Origin: Agarophyton chilense
Lineage: Eukaryota > Rhodophyta > Florideophyceae > Gracilariales > Gracilariaceae
DNA length: 64,000 bases
Assembly: GCA_030374765.1 (NCBI GenBank)
Contig: JARGXX010000100.1
Span: 992,001 to 1,056,000, forward strand
Direction of reading: 5' to 3'
Shown here: piece by piece, positions 1 to 9,860 of the stretch
How the letters are laid out: each line of letters opens with the position of its first letter
Position numbering within the stretch: the first letter of the stretch is position 1
The notes under the pieces: generated by a model
The model's input: the letters and a program-made list of their open reading frames with translations, nothing else
The model's database searches: none
What the model was told of the DNA's origin: nothing
Position numbers and translations under genes: made by a program

Positions 1-64
1 ACAAGTTGGAAAAGGTGCAGAGCTTGGCCAAAGCTATCCTAAAGGATGTCCGTTTCGGGAGGAG

Positions 65-2158
65 ATGAGTCAGCAAGCGAAAGGTCGAGCACCTTTGCGG
101 TGTCTGTGTCGCGCTCTCCTTGGCTATGCCATGGGCCAGGTTCTATACCAGGGCGCTTTATTGGGACATTTCGCGAAAGAGGGAGCACGACGATCGGGGT
201 CGGGTTCGCCTAAGCCACCAGAGTATTCGGGATCTCCGACGATGGAAGCAACTCAGTGCTCAAGAGTTGGGAGGAAGACCAATGGTGCCGCCTACTCCAT
301 CTGCAGCGTTGCACACCGACGCCGCGGACGTGGGCTATGGAGGAACTTTCAACGCCCGGAACCTCGAGCCAGACGTGGACAGTTGCTGGAAAGCCCAAGG
401 AATATGGAATTGGGAAGATCGAGCGCAGTCAATAAGCTATCGCGATCTCAAGGCCATACGCATGGTACTCCCCGAGAAGCTGAAGCAGAAAATTCTGAGC
501 GAACAACACCAGGACTTACTACTGCATGTGGACAACCAGGCCGTCGTTCATATCACCAACTCATTTGTTTCGGCTTCCCGTCCCATGATGAAAGAGCTAC
601 GAAAGCTAAAACTGGTTCTGGACGCTCTTGTTGTCCGTCTTCGCACGCAGTGGATCCCATCAGTCGCAAACAAATTTGCAGACGCTCTATCGCGACGCTT
701 CTACCGAGGCGACTTGCAGATCAAGCGGCAGCTCAGGCGTTCCGTCGCGGCTGGTATGAAAGCCCCTCGGGATGCATTTCCATATCGCCCTCTGGGCGAG
801 CATCCTCGGTTTCTTCGCCGTCAGGCATACGCGGAGCTCGCCTCGAAGTGGGACAAAGAGCAGGCTCGTCTGTTGTGCCCTCCGGTGAGCTTGATTTCTG
901 CGACACATCACAAATTGCGGGTACCGAAAGCCCCGTCAATGCTGCTGATACCATTCTGGCCTCGGCAGGGATGGTGTCAGGACGCTTTGCGGATGGCATC
1001 ACGGGTCAAAGAGCTGCGAGCCCCAGCGCACACAATGTGGGCCGGTTACAGGAAGTTGAATCCCGCATGGAACCTACTATTGCTCGAGATCAACTTCGAG
1101 TGACTAACCGATCCGGCAGAAGAATGGAGTTGGCCAATGCAGCGATGTCGCGCCTAGGGTCACTGCCACCCACCTCAGGTATTCTGCGCTCGGCCGCCCT
1201 GCTCTCCGACTACGCTTCGAGTGGCCGTACTGCTGCAAGTCGCAGTTCCCAGTGGCGAGCATGGATAGAGTTCTGCACCGTAGAGCAGAGGTCTATATTT
1301 CCGGTAACGGAAGCGCATTTCATTGCGTTTGTCGGATGGCTGACGGCGGAGCGCGAGGCTGGGCGAAGAAGCGTTAGCGGCAAGTCCCTTCCCCAGTATT
1401 TCAGTGCGGTGCGGCAGATGCGAGTAACCTTAACCGGCACACCGGTTCCTCCTTACCCATTTCTTTCGCATGTACTTCGGGCTTACCAACGGTGGGAAGA
1501 GAAGGAGTTTCCTCAGTCTACTGTTCGGTGTGGTGTGCCGGCGGAAGTGGTTCAAAGGATATGGGGACTCGGCATGGCGACGAACGCAACTGCAACTTTG
1601 CGAGATTGCGCAATGGTTGTATTTGCGTATTGTTTCAACGGGTTACGCGACAGCTCGGTAACGTCCCTGTTGACGCAAAACGTCGAGATCACGCAGACAG
1701 AAGTGCTCGCTCGGTTGACTACTTTGAAGGGCAAGCCTACCAGTCGTGCGCCGCTAATGCGATATTGGCGAGTGTCCGAAGCTCCATCGCCGATCGATCT
1801 ATGGCAGCGATTTACAGTTGCACGTGGGAGGCACGACTGCTTCTTCGGACTTGACGGCGAGCGAACGCCATTAGCCGAGCAAACCACGACTCGAGCTTTG
1901 TTGCGCTGCCTCGCAGTGTTAAGGATCGAACCACCCGAGGGTGGAAAGTATACATCGCATTCGCTCCGCATTGGGGCGCATACGGAACAAGTTTTGTTAG
2001 GATTTCCGCTCGAGGTTCGCTTGTCGCGCTTCGGTTGGGGACCTGGCGCAGGTGTGGAAATGGCAAGTACTTACTTTGACCGTACGATCGCTTTGTCTCC
2101 CGCTTCGTTCTGGGTGTTCGGTCATCCATCGTGCGAGGTTCCCGCTTCCACCGCTTGA
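65..2158 (+). CDS. Tyrosine recombinase of DIRS-like element
   Basis: A 697-residue open frame. The first ~360 residues overlap the RNase H frame and may be partly non-functional. The last ~320 form a recombinase: a SAM-like core-binding region (about 1170-1500), then the catalytic half with FNGLRDSS (box I arginine, near 1640), SHSLRIGAHTEQ (H-x-x-R, near 1955), and a terminal segment with YFDR carrying the likely nucleophile tyrosine near 2075. This enzyme integrates the circular cDNA of DIRS elements. The frame looks whole inside the window. A Crypton or Ngaro recombinase is a weaker alternative; the RNase H next to it argues for a DIRS-type retroelement. Confidence 0.8.
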   Translation: MSQQAKGRAPLRCLCRALLGYAMGQVLYQGALLGHFAKEGARRSGSGSPKPPEYSGSPTMEATQCSRVGRKTNGAAYSICSVAHRRRGRGLWRNFQRPEPRARRGQLLESPRNMELGRSSAVNKLSRSQGHTHGTPREAEAENSERTTPGLTTACGQPGRRSYHQLICFGFPSHDERATKAKTGSGRSCCPSSHAVDPISRKQICRRSIATLLPRRLADQAAAQAFRRGWYESPSGCISISPSGRASSVSSPSGIRGARLEVGQRAGSSVVPSGELDFCDTSQIAGTESPVNAADTILASAGMVSGRFADGITGQRAASPSAHNVGRLQEVESRMEPTIARDQLRVTNRSGRRMELANAAMSRLGSLPPTSGILRSAALLSDYASSGRTAASRSSQWRAWIEFCTVEQRSIFPVTEAHFIAFVGWLTAEREAGRRSVSGKSLPQYFSAVRQMRVTLTGTPVPPYPFLSHVLRAYQRWEEKEFPQSTVRCGVPAEVVQRIWGLGMATNATATLRDCAMVVFAYCFNGLRDSSVTSLLTQNVEITQTEVLARLTTLKGKPTSRAPLMRYWRVSEAPSPIDLWQRFTVARGRHDCFFGLDGERTPLAEQTTTRALLRCLAVLRIEPPEGGKYTSHSLRIGAHTEQVLLGFPLEVRLSRFGWGPGAGVEMASTYFDRTIALSPASFWVFGHPSCEVPASTA
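120..1103 (+). CDS. RNase H region of DIRS-like element (C-terminal end of the RT/RH frame)
   Basis: This 327-residue frame contains the pattern typical of DIRS RNase H. An early acidic segment (HTDAADVGYGGTF) is followed by LLHVDNQAVVHITNSF and, near 640-700, WIPSVANKFADALSR, the conserved end of the RNase H domain in DIRS and Pao/gypsy relatives. RNase H degrades the RNA strand during reverse transcription. The frame probably began upstream of the window with the reverse transcriptase, so the first methionine shown is not a real start. It overlaps the recombinase frame throughout. Confidence 0.7.
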   Translation: MAMPWARFYTRALYWDISRKREHDDRGRVRLSHQSIRDLRRWKQLSAQELGGRPMVPPTPSAALHTDAADVGYGGTFNARNLEPDVDSCWKAQGIWNWEDRAQSISYRDLKAIRMVLPEKLKQKILSEQHQDLLLHVDNQAVVHITNSFVSASRPMMKELRKLKLVLDALVVRLRTQWIPSVANKFADALSRRFYRGDLQIKRQLRRSVAAGMKAPRDAFPYRPLGEHPRFLRRQAYAELASKWDKEQARLLCPPVSLISATHHKLRVPKAPSMLLIPFWPRQGWCQDALRMASRVKELRAPAHTMWAGYRKLNPAWNLLLLEINFE

Positions 2159-3200
2159 TAAGCGGCCGCCTGATCAGTCGGAACAGAAAACGCTGCGCGA
2201 TCGTAAGTTGGACGTTTCGTTGAGTGTAGACGTCCTTGTTTATGCAAATGAAACGCATTCACATACATAGCGAGGCCGGCCACGTATGTGGCGTGCGCGA
2301 CGTGTACGAAAAAAGTCGATCACGTATCTGATGCACCGCGGCCGGCGAGTCTACAAGAGCGAGGCGGGTGCCACGGCGATCTGCAGAGATCACTGGCATG
2401 TCTCTCTCTCCCACCCACCCCCCCTGTGTAATCATGCCTCTCTTTCTGTGGCCGTAGGCGTGCTGGCATACTTGTTGAACAAAATGGTGAGCATGGCTGC
2501 TGGAGTTCCTGCAAAGTAGGGGGGCCCCCCCAAAAGGGGGGCTTCCTTCCTTACACTACTGTGCGCAGATATCCTCAGCGCGAACCGGACCTTGACGGAA
2601 CACTCACCAACTGTCGCCAGCATGGATATTGAGGTAGCAAGTTCGATTCTGGGTCCACTATTTACACCTGACAGTGGAGGAGACGGATGGAAAGGGACAG
2701 GGTTCGAATCCAGCCGCCTACGGGCCAATATTTGGTAGAAAACTCTAGAGACGTAGTGGCATTCTTCGGAAGTGGCCTTCTCTAGAGGTTAAGTATGGTA
2801 AAAATAATTGTTTCACGAAAATCATACGAAAATTCCTACGTCGTAAATCCTCTAATAGATTTTCTCTTTTTACCGTTACTCCCTGTACAGTTATTGATTG
2901 AACTTTTTTTGAAATTGATTCTTTTCGTAAAAACGTCAATCTTTTAAATTATATCATTTTCCGGCACCCTCCTGACACAAATTACAACGCTATTAGTAGA
3001 ATACTCCATGAAATACCTTTTTAAGAGCTTCGAGAACTACTGCGAAATATAGAACCTGTAAGAATTACGTTGCGAAATGTATTTGTTCACAACAAGCATC
3101 TACTTGTTAGAAGCTTCTCTTTCCAGTTTCAGAACTTTCTCAGTACGTGTCTCAAGAAGAACCGCAACAGATGTTTCTCTAGGCGTCTCGAAATCAATCG
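2159..3200. other. Non-coding stretch after the DIRS-like element
   Basis: No convincing gene. It starts with the GC-rich tail of the element, including restriction-like palindromes around 2160 and 2275, then becomes AT-rich from about 2790. A tRNA-like B-box motif (GGTTCGAATCC) lies near 2700, but no matching A box or acceptor stem was found. Confidence 0.5.
2519..2543. repeat. G/C homopolymer hairpin
   Basis: Six Gs, seven Cs, AAAA, then seven Gs. The C7 and G7 arms can pair perfectly around an A4 loop, and the leading G run competes for the same C run. It lies between the DIRS-like element and AT-rich DNA, and could be a terminal structure or a slippage-prone simple repeat. Confidence 0.7.
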
Positions 3201-3716
3201 TTATCCAAACTGGTCAATTTCAGAGGCAGCGCAGGTGACACAGAAGTGAATTGCACGAATCAAAGGAGATGATGGAAGTTGAGCTTGCCAGTCGACCTTT
3301 GGTTGCTCCAAAGTATGCACGAAACGCACAGATTTAGGATCCATGTCGTCACCCACGCAAAATCGCAGAGAGTATCCAATTGCATACAAATAATCAACTA
3401 TTCTGTTCAACTCCGGTTTGGGCTTTGGTCGACAAACACCGGTATACAAAAATCTGTGAGAGCCATCATTATCTCGAATAGATGTAGTAGCTTTGAATAG
3501 AAACTTAATTTCAGTCTGGAAAACTGGACTGGTAGGGTCGACAGGATACGATATGTTGGTGGGGAATTGACAGTCACCTCCGCATCCAGGAGAGTTCTCC
3601 TCGTAATAAATCATTTCCAGTTGAGTGAAATCCGTGTTCAGTACTAGTTGAACAGATCTGTCGCAGTTTATGTTCGGCGTACTGGTCCCGAGAGTGTGGG
3701 AAATGGTGATTCTCAA
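3201..3716 (-). CDS. Unrecognised open frame, possible host exon remnant
   Basis: A 171-residue minus-strand frame with balanced, protein-like composition and seven cysteines (for example SPGCGGDCQFP and FCVTCAAS). It suggests an extracellular or disulfide-rich domain. I recognise no family. It has no ATG at its 5' end and runs open into the foldback hairpin at 3719-3805, so either the hairpin inserted into a gene or the frame is fortuitous. No neighbouring exon was identified. It may be part of a decayed host gene. Confidence 0.3.
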   Translation of the reverse strand: MRITISHTLGTSTPNINCDRSVQLVLNTDFTQLEMIYYEENSPGCGGDCQFPTNISYPVDPTSPVFQTEIKFLFKATTSIRDNDGSHRFLYTGVCRPKPKPELNRIVDYLYAIGYSLRFCVGDDMDPKSVRFVHTLEQPKVDWQAQLPSSPLIRAIHFCVTCAASEIDQFG

Positions 3717-3718
3717 CG

Positions 3719-3805
3719 TTTTTTTAATACTCTGCTTTCTATGATTTTATCTTGACGTTTTAAAAAACGTCAAGATAAAATCATAGAAAATAGAGTATTA
3801 AAAAA
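3719..3805. repeat. Long foldback hairpin (MITE-like)
   Basis: Two arms of about 43 bp meet at position 3761/3762 with almost no loop. The left arm runs from a T tract through TAATACTCT and TATGATTTTATCTTGACG to TTTT; the right arm is its reverse complement with two or three mismatches. Such near-perfect inverted repeats are typical of foldback or MITE-type insertions, or of an inverted duplication from replication-fork template switching. Confidence 0.85.
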
Positions 3806-4259
3806 GGCAGGCATACAAGTTAATACACTGTAGACATGCCTTTAATTCGGACGTATTCTTTATTGCAATGTTCTATTTACTATTTTTTTAGTCAATACTG
3901 GGACATTTACAGGGCCAACAAGACTTTTTGACTGACATGTCACTGTTCAGTTTGAGACGAAATCGCACCTTCTTTGCTCTACAACTCACGTCCGACCTTC
4001 CTTAGAAGTCGGCGATTTTTCAAGTTGGTTCATCTCATATGCACTTCAATACCGAATCTTTGTAGAGAAGACAAAGATGTATAACATGATACTAATATGA
4101 ATTAGAAAACTTCAACACAAGTATGAAAAATCGCTGCACTCTAGACGCGAATTTCGCTCTTCTGGCACATTTTTTGCCATTTTCAAGAGCCGAAAATAGG
4201 AAAACTGTGAAGGGTGTTTCGAGACTCTCTGAATCCCCTCGCCCGCACATCACCGTGCG
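3806..4259. other. AT-rich stretch without a recognisable gene
   Basis: I see only short frames without family signatures and no repeat structure beyond the flanking hairpin and the GC-rich repeat that follows. Confidence 0.4.
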
Positions 4260-4510
4260 GCGCTGGCCAACGCGCCGCCACACAGACTGGCACAAGAAAT
4301 GGGTGGTGTTGGCAGCGCGGCGTGCGCCGCCGCCGCACAAAGCAGCACAGAAGAGATTTGCTGCGGCGTGTGCCGCCGCCGCACAAATCGGCACAGAAGA
4401 GAGGTGGTGGCGGCGCGGGTTGCGCCCTCGCTGCATAGGGTTGCGCCGTCGCCGCACAAAGCGGCGAAAAACTGAAGCTGGTGTCGACGGCGTTGCCTGC
4501 GCCCTCGCCG
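4260..4510. repeat. GC-rich imperfect tandem repeat, ~48-bp period
   Basis: Units built around GCCGCCGCACAAA and GGCACAGAAGAGA recur at about 4270, 4322, 4368 and, more diverged, 4416-4465. The block is far richer in GC and CpG than the surrounding AT-rich DNA. All six frames are partly open here because of the repeat, so the open frames are not evidence of genes. It may be a decayed minisatellite or a CpG-rich promoter-like island. Confidence 0.7.
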
Positions 4511-5205
4511 CGCTCCCTACTGAAGAGACGCTAATAGCATAGAGCGGAACACGCAAAGGAGAAGTGGCAGAAGGTCAATGATGTTAACTGGTCTACGCTC
4601 GTACGAAGAAGCGCTACAAGGTAAATAATACCGCTTATAGGAGCCTTCGCACTAGCTTGGGCACGGGTTCCTAAACTCAAGCCTGTAGTGCAACCCTCTA
4701 GGCGATATTCTGGTGCCTGATACTCATAAGTTAATATTGATACTCTCTTTGGGGATGCTCTACTTATGAGAGCATGGTTGTAAATGTTTTGGCGCTATGG
4801 TAGCGTGGTATATTTAGGAGGCAATCAGCTATTTTGGAGGGGATCAACGACAGATGTGGTGGGATGCAGTGACTCGTAGATGTGAGAACCGTGTACAAGG
4901 ATAGTTAGAAAGCCGGCATCCCCGTTAAAATGGGTCCGCACATGAGAAGAACAGTAATTAGAAATGTAGTAATATAATAAGTGGCACTGTATTAGTTTGT
5001 TTTATTTATTTAATTAGGCTAGTGGCCACAGTAGAACAGTACTTGTGCTCTGGATGTCTCGCCGTCACCATCACCAAGTAAATGGGTTGGGTACCGTGTG
5101 TTCGGCTCTAATTGTGACTGCTTTTGCAGGATTACTACTCCCTTCGGAGGGAATCCGCATTTCCATCGGTTCAGTTATCGCCTTGGCATCTTCTAAGGAG
5201 TGATT
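4511..5205. other. Non-coding flank left of the gypsy LTR
   Basis: No gene or clear repeat seen. There is no target-site duplication matching the sequence after the right LTR. Confidence 0.4.
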
Positions 5206-5839
5206 TGTCGTATAGTGGCAGAATGTTTGACCCTTGAGGTTGTCAATATCCTAAACTGACCTTGAAGGTGATGGACGCGAGGAATCATCGGTCCTGCAGC
5301 TCCAGGCGAGCTACCATCTAGGTCTTGTCATCCAAGTGTAGTGTTGACATGTACCTTCTGGTTGAGTAATTTTTAGTGATAGTAATTGTAATTTTGTGTA
5401 TTTTAGTACAGTAGGTGAGTGGCCACCTGGCACTCTAGCCAGTGGTGGCCAGGTCTCTGACACTAGGTCAGAGACCGTGCCTGGCTGGCACCTCCCGAGT
5501 GATCTGGAGAGTGCTGTCTACTGAATATAGAGAACTGCACCTCCCCCATCCTAATCTGATAAAGACAGGCATCACTTAGGTCACGACTTTACCTTTTGGT
5601 TCATCGTTTCTCAACTAACACACAGGCTTTCCCGCGCGTCCACGCCTACCATCGTTCACTTACACGGTATAGGCTAGTTGCCCTGCCGTTTGCCCCTGCG
5701 GGTTTTCGCGGTGCCCTGTTGCCATCGAGGTTTACTACGTCTACCTTTTAAGGTTAAGCGTCAACACGCTCCCTACGGTTGAGCGTCACTACGCTCCCGA
5801 GACAAGACAGTAGCATACCCCAGAGGTAATTGTACGACA
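5206..5839 (+). repeat. Left LTR of the gypsy element
   Basis: The 634-bp repeat begins TGTCGTATAGTGGCAGAA and ends TTGTACGACA, so the ends are inverted copies of TGTCGTA. It aligns along its whole length with 31181-31812. AT-rich patches near 5370-5410 could hold promoter or polyadenylation signals. Confidence 0.85.
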
Positions 5840-5842
5840 TTT

Positions 5843-5856
5843 TGGTCTCCCGACTT
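5843..5856 (+). other. Putative primer-binding site
   Basis: TGGTCTCCCGACTT begins three bases after the left LTR. A TGG start is expected for a site complementary to a tRNA 3' CCA end. I cannot name the tRNA. The same motif recurs about 30 bases downstream of the right LTR (near 31840). Confidence 0.55.
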
Positions 5857-5914
5857 AGAAAGTATTTTTAGGTTTCGTCGTACCTTCATACTTCACACAA
5901 GATTCCGAGAAGGA

Positions 5915-6763
5915 TTGGACGCTCATACACCTATTTGGTTTCAGGAAATACCGCAAAGCAATACAGGATACCACTATTGGTCACAAATGGAACGACCTAA
6001 AAGGAATACGTGTGGTGCGAGCGCCCCGCCAAGCCATGAAGGTCTTAAAGGAGCCCCATCGGCTCAACAAATTCCAGAAAACCCCGAGGAACTGCTCCGG
6101 CACCCTCGAGACAAAACCGGAAAGGTACGTGGTCCGCCGCCTATGGCAACGGAACCTCAAAGAGAATTACCAATTGAGGTTGCAGCGGAGGAGCTATGGC
6201 CTCAGCTCGAAGAGCGAGCCAAAGCGCTTCTCAGTTTCGGGTTCGAGGATGCATTAACCTTAAAGGAGAAGTCGGGTACCCGGATGGTTCCGCCCTCAAT
6301 GGACGTCGATGCATTTACCCGTGTTGTGGTTGACCGAGCAGCTCAAGAGCTATCGGAAAGGATACGTGAAATGGTTAAACAATATCTCTTTACAGATGCT
6401 AGGGAGCATGTTTACCACGCTGTGCAGGACCTTTGGGTTTCCGAGGGATTCACAGAATCCCGACCTACACAGGTGATCATCGCAAAGCGCATACCACAAG
6501 GGTTCCAAATAGGTCATTCCACCCATTCCAAACACCAACCTACTGATAGTGAGTACCTACAAGGTCCAAGGCAGATTCAAGAGGTCCCGGCGAAGGTAGA
6601 TCCTCAAGACGTTTACCTGCCACTAATTACAGGTTTCGTTCAAAAGGATACCCATGGAGGTGGTCCCAAGGACGATTCGTCTGACTCGTTGGATGAGCGA
6701 CGAAGAAACCGAAAAGGGAAGAAGCGGAGGACGAAGAGAGGTAAGAATCGAGAGGATGATTGA
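5915..6763 (+). pseudogene. gypsy gag-like region, N-terminal frame
   Basis: A 282-residue frame with a proline-rich start, a helical middle (about residues 80-160) and a highly charged Ser/Asp then Lys/Arg tail. The position just inside the LTR and primer site marks it as part of gag. Treated as a fossil part of the gypsy element. Confidence 0.6.
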
Positions 6764-6931
6764 GACCCCGACTCGTCAGACTCCAGTTCCGATACGAGTT
6801 CATCGTCGGATGATGACCGTAAAGGTAAGAAGAAGAAGAAAACGAACAGGTCGACGAAGAAGTCGTCGAAAAAGACCCGAAAAGGTAAAAAGCGATACAA
6901 TGAGTCGCCCGACTCTGGGTCGGACACCGAA

Positions 6932-8197
6932 ATGGACCTGGAGGTGCACCAACCGGTGAACGATATTTTCACCAAAGCGGTTGATTACAGGACTTATCGG
7001 TTGATCAACAAGTCTTCTGAATACACCCAAGAAGTTGCTCAGAAGATTACTAGGCACCACAAGAAGCTCAGCTTCCAAATGGGTGACACAACCTTTACAG
7101 GTACGGATCCTATTGCGGTAATTGAGTTTCTACAGAAGTTCAAGCTTACATGTGACCAAAATGGTTTTTCTGAGGGCGCTGCTATGTGGCTATTTCAGTT
7201 TTACCTGAAAGGGCAAACATACTACATGCTGCAGGGTAGGCTCCACGGCAATACTTTAGCGGTGGATGAGGATGGCAGAGAGATGTTGGAGTCATACCCA
7301 GAAGTGGTCAATTTCCTTTTGGAAACATACGCCATAGATGAGGTTATCCAAGAGGCTTATTCGGAAGTCCCCGCCTACTATCGAAGGTCTGGGCAAACCG
7401 AATCGGAGTTTTCGCTAGCGCTGTGGAATCTGGCAACCCGCTGTGGTAATCTGTTCACTACCTCTAGGTTAAAGTCGCTATTTTCCGACAATATCGATAA
7501 AGCGATCCGTTTCCAGGTACGCAACTACCTGGCCACTAACCGAAATGTAGACTACAATGGGATGGATCGATACTCCCAAGGCCTTGGAGATACCCTTCGG
7601 CTGGGAAAGAAACCAGCCATACCTCCAACCTCGAAGGATAAACCGAAAAGTTCGTTCTTGGAAATTGAAGGTACCACAACCTCAGAGGGTAGCTCGCACC
7701 TCGAAGTACCTACAGGGACCGCTATCCACTTGGTAGCGACCCAGGGGCGGTTCTCGAAATCTTCGACGGTAGGAAATTGGTCGTCAACGCGTACACCAAA
7801 CTCGGTACAACTGCCGCCAAGTTCGATGAGCTGGCATAGGATGCCAGGAGCGAGCTCCCATATCTCGCCACCCACATCCTATGCCACTGCTCCTACAAAC
7901 CAGGTTTCGTGGCCCCCCTCAATGGTAACGCGAGACCCCCAAACTGGAGGCCTCCTTTGCTGGTTTTGTCTCGCCACAGACAATTTGGCAAACAATTGCG
8001 CTAACTTACCACCAGGGATGAGAGACCAGTTGATTCAGGCTCGCATGCAGAATCACCAACGCTTCCATTGGTCTTCAAGGCAAGCACCAAATAGGTTCCA
8101 ACCCCGTACACCGATACAGGTCAATACCATCGAGGAAACACAAAACTTGGACTCAACCCCTCCCATACAGGAGGAAAACACCGAACGGTTGGCGTAA
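6932..8197 (+). pseudogene. gypsy gag-like region, capsid and zinc-knuckle-like frame
   Basis: A 421-residue frame. The middle (about 7080-7560) has the helical pattern of retrotransposon gag proteins, with WLFQFYLKGQ and the pre-end ATRCGNLF. A cysteine motif (CWFCLATDNLANNC, near 7960) resembles a shortened zinc knuckle. It ends 84 bp before the nested DNA transposon. Fossil part of the gypsy element. Confidence 0.7.
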
Positions 8198-8277
8198 TGG
8201 CCGAACCAAGCCTGCAATCGGAAGTCCAATCGATACCCAGAACCTTGAAGGTGGAAGAGAATCCGTCACAACCACGT

Positions 8278-8280
8278 CTG
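8278..8280. other. Target-site duplication, left copy (CTG)
   Basis: CTG directly precedes the left inverted repeat and recurs directly after the right one (24465-24467). A 2-3-bp duplication is characteristic of CACTA elements. Confidence 0.75.
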
Positions 8281-8297
8281 TGTTCTCGGAATGCTAG
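8281..8297 (+). repeat. Left terminal inverted repeat
   Basis: TGTTCTCGGAATGCTAG, a perfect 17-bp match to the reverse complement of 24448-24464. Confidence 0.9.
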
Positions 8298-8368
8298 ATA
8301 AGTGTGCTAGATAGCTAGTTTTGTAAATAAAAAGCCAAAAAATCTAAGAATTTTGCACATTGCGCTAG
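8293..8368 (+). repeat. Left subterminal GCTAG motif cluster
   Basis: GCTAG occurs at 8293, 8306, 8314 (as GCTAGTTTT) and 8364. In plant CACTA elements, clustered subterminal repeats are bound by an accessory protein (TNPA). These motifs could play the same role here; that is inference. Confidence 0.65.
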
Positions 8369-8439
8369 TTCGGCACCTGAAAAAAACATTTTTGGAAATA
8401 ATAACTCCATGCATCATAGTGTTTTGACTACTTAATGCA

Positions 8440-8950
8440 GTTTAATCTGCATTTGCAGTTTACTGGTCACTTTTGACCGCTCTAGGTGGAGATCCATACC
8501 AAGGCAGTCGTCAGTACCTTCTACCTCCTTCCTGGCCCTTTTGCTTACTAGGCTCCAGCGTTCCACCGGGAGGGTGTTTGAGGTTGAAGAAGTCCACCAC
8601 CGCATTCTCAACCTCTTCCACCTCCTCACTGCTCAAGTTCCTCACACCCGGCTGCCCCAGCTCCCACACATTCCCACCCTTCTTCTCCACATCCTTACCA
8701 ACCCTCCTCTTCTTCAGCCGACTCTCTCCAACTCCTCTCCCTTTCCATTCCTCTCTCCCCTTCTTCATCCCAGCCGGCTCCCCGCGTCTCCCTGGCGTCA
8801 CCGGCGACCCTTTCGCTCTCCCCCTCTCCTCTCCCACCTCCTTCAGATACTCTGAAACAACTGTTCAAAGAGCGGTATCATATCGTTACCTATGTGCAGC
8901 GTACAAGGAAGACTAGCAAAGCGGAACGCCTTTACTAAGATGTTCAGTTA
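8440..8950. other. C/T-rich segment with ambiguous coding potential
   Basis: The + strand is strongly pyrimidine-rich at 8590-8850, so frames are open on both strands. A minus-strand frame at 8511-8837 gives a charged Lys/Glu/Gly-rich peptide, and a plus frame ending at about 8936 gives a Ser/Pro-rich peptide followed by a charged helix (LKQLFKERYHIVTYVQ). Neither is recognisable. It may include the 5' exon of the following gene. Confidence 0.3.
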
Positions 8951-8951
8951 G

Positions 8952-9779
8952 CAAACACTCTTCACATCGACCTTAACGTTCACAATCACAGTAAGTACAC
9001 TCTTCGGAGTTATAGACCCAGCTCTGCAATATACGCTTCCATTCAGATTCAACTCTCTCCTTCGGTTCATTCTCATAACTCTATTGAGGTGTCCTATCCA
9101 AAGCCTGCTACACATTCTCATAATCGAAGGAGGCGTACAATGTATAAACGCGTTATACGGGTCTCTACAAACTACGCCGTTCAATCCAAACCAGCGATAT
9201 ACCTGGAAGAAACGAGCCTTTCTGGAATTCGGGGCTCTACTCCTTACTCTACTCATCCCCTTCAACGCCATACTTTTCCTCGTTCACCGCTTCATTCCAG
9301 TCAGCGGTACCCTTTCATCAGACGTGAAGACAAGTTGTATCGCCTTCTCCACAGGAGGGGCCGCAGTTGGCGCTTTGGCATATCTTCTCCAGCTTGTTTC
9401 TATATCCTTCTTTCCAGAGTCCTATCTTAACACAAAGTTCACAATGACCCCGGAACCACGGAGAACCTCTTTTATGAACCTCGTGCTTGGCGCCCTCTCC
9501 CACTCTTTTCAACAGGCTTTATTCATATCCAGTCCGGCTGTAACCTTCCGACTACTCGGTATGAGGCTGTCGGCATGCACTTTCGCTGCACTCTCTTCAA
9601 CCGCCTTTTCCACATCTCGCATTGAGGGCCCTGGTGTTCTTATACTGCTTGGTAACACAGTGGATGTCGTAATCTTGATATCTTCGACAGTTGTCATTCA
9701 CTATGAGAAAGTGAAAGCAAGTGCTGCTCTCACGCGTTTCAATCCAGTTGTTCAGGAGTTTCTACTGAAAGACAACTGA
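8952..9779 (+). CDS. Possible multi-span membrane protein, start unresolved
   Basis: Open for 275 codons after the stop at 8949 with no ATG near its beginning, so the true start may lie in an upstream exon or be lost. Several hydrophobic segments alternate with short charged loops: about 9045-9105, 9220-9290 (FGALLLTLLIPFNAILFLVH), 9362-9415 (GALAYLLQLVSISFF), 9495-9560 and 9632-9706 (VLILLGNTVDVVILISSTVV). I recognise no family. The stop at 9777 is followed by an AATAGG-rich tail and the converging end of the dioxygenase-like gene. It could be a transposon gene of unknown role or a hydrophobic frame by chance. Confidence 0.45.
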   Translation, partial: QTLFTSTLTFTITVSTLFGVIDPALQYTLPFRFNSLLRFILITLLRCPIQSLLHILIIEGGVQCINALYGSLQTTPFNPNQRYTWKKRAFLEFGALLLTLLIPFNAILFLVHRFIPVSGTLSSDVKTSCIAFSTGGAAVGALAYLLQLVSISFFPESYLNTKFTMTPEPRRTSFMNLVLGALSHSFQQALFISSPAVTFRLLGMRLSACTFAALSSTAFSTSRIEGPGVLILLGNTVDVVILISSTVVIHYEKVKASAALTRFNPVVQEFLLKDN

Positions 9780-9860
9780 TCACTATTACAAGAAAAGGGG
9801 ACTACTCCACATATTACCTCAAATTGTACTCTTTATTCTTCAATAGGTAACAGATACTAT

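Larger units (their letters stand above)
1..2158 (+). mobile_element. DIRS-like tyrosine-recombinase retroelement, 3' part
   Basis: The element enters from the left edge of the window, so its reverse transcriptase lies mostly outside. Visible parts are an RNase H-like region (about 300-760) and a tyrosine recombinase (about 1170-2150), read in different overlapping frames. Such overlap is known for DIRS elements, which integrate with a recombinase in place of a DDE integrase. The part inside the window looks whole. No terminal repeat pair can be defined because the left end is missing. Treated as a fossil; no age estimate is possible without the second terminus. Confidence 0.8.

Noticed and set aside
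2640-2740. tRNA gene or tRNA-derived SINE
   Set aside because: Only a B-box-like GGTTCGAATCC was found; no matching A box, anticodon arm or acceptor stem.
4092-4556. Overlapping ORFs on both strands at the GC-rich repeat
   Set aside because: All frames are opened by the repeat's composition; no domain or start context supports a gene.
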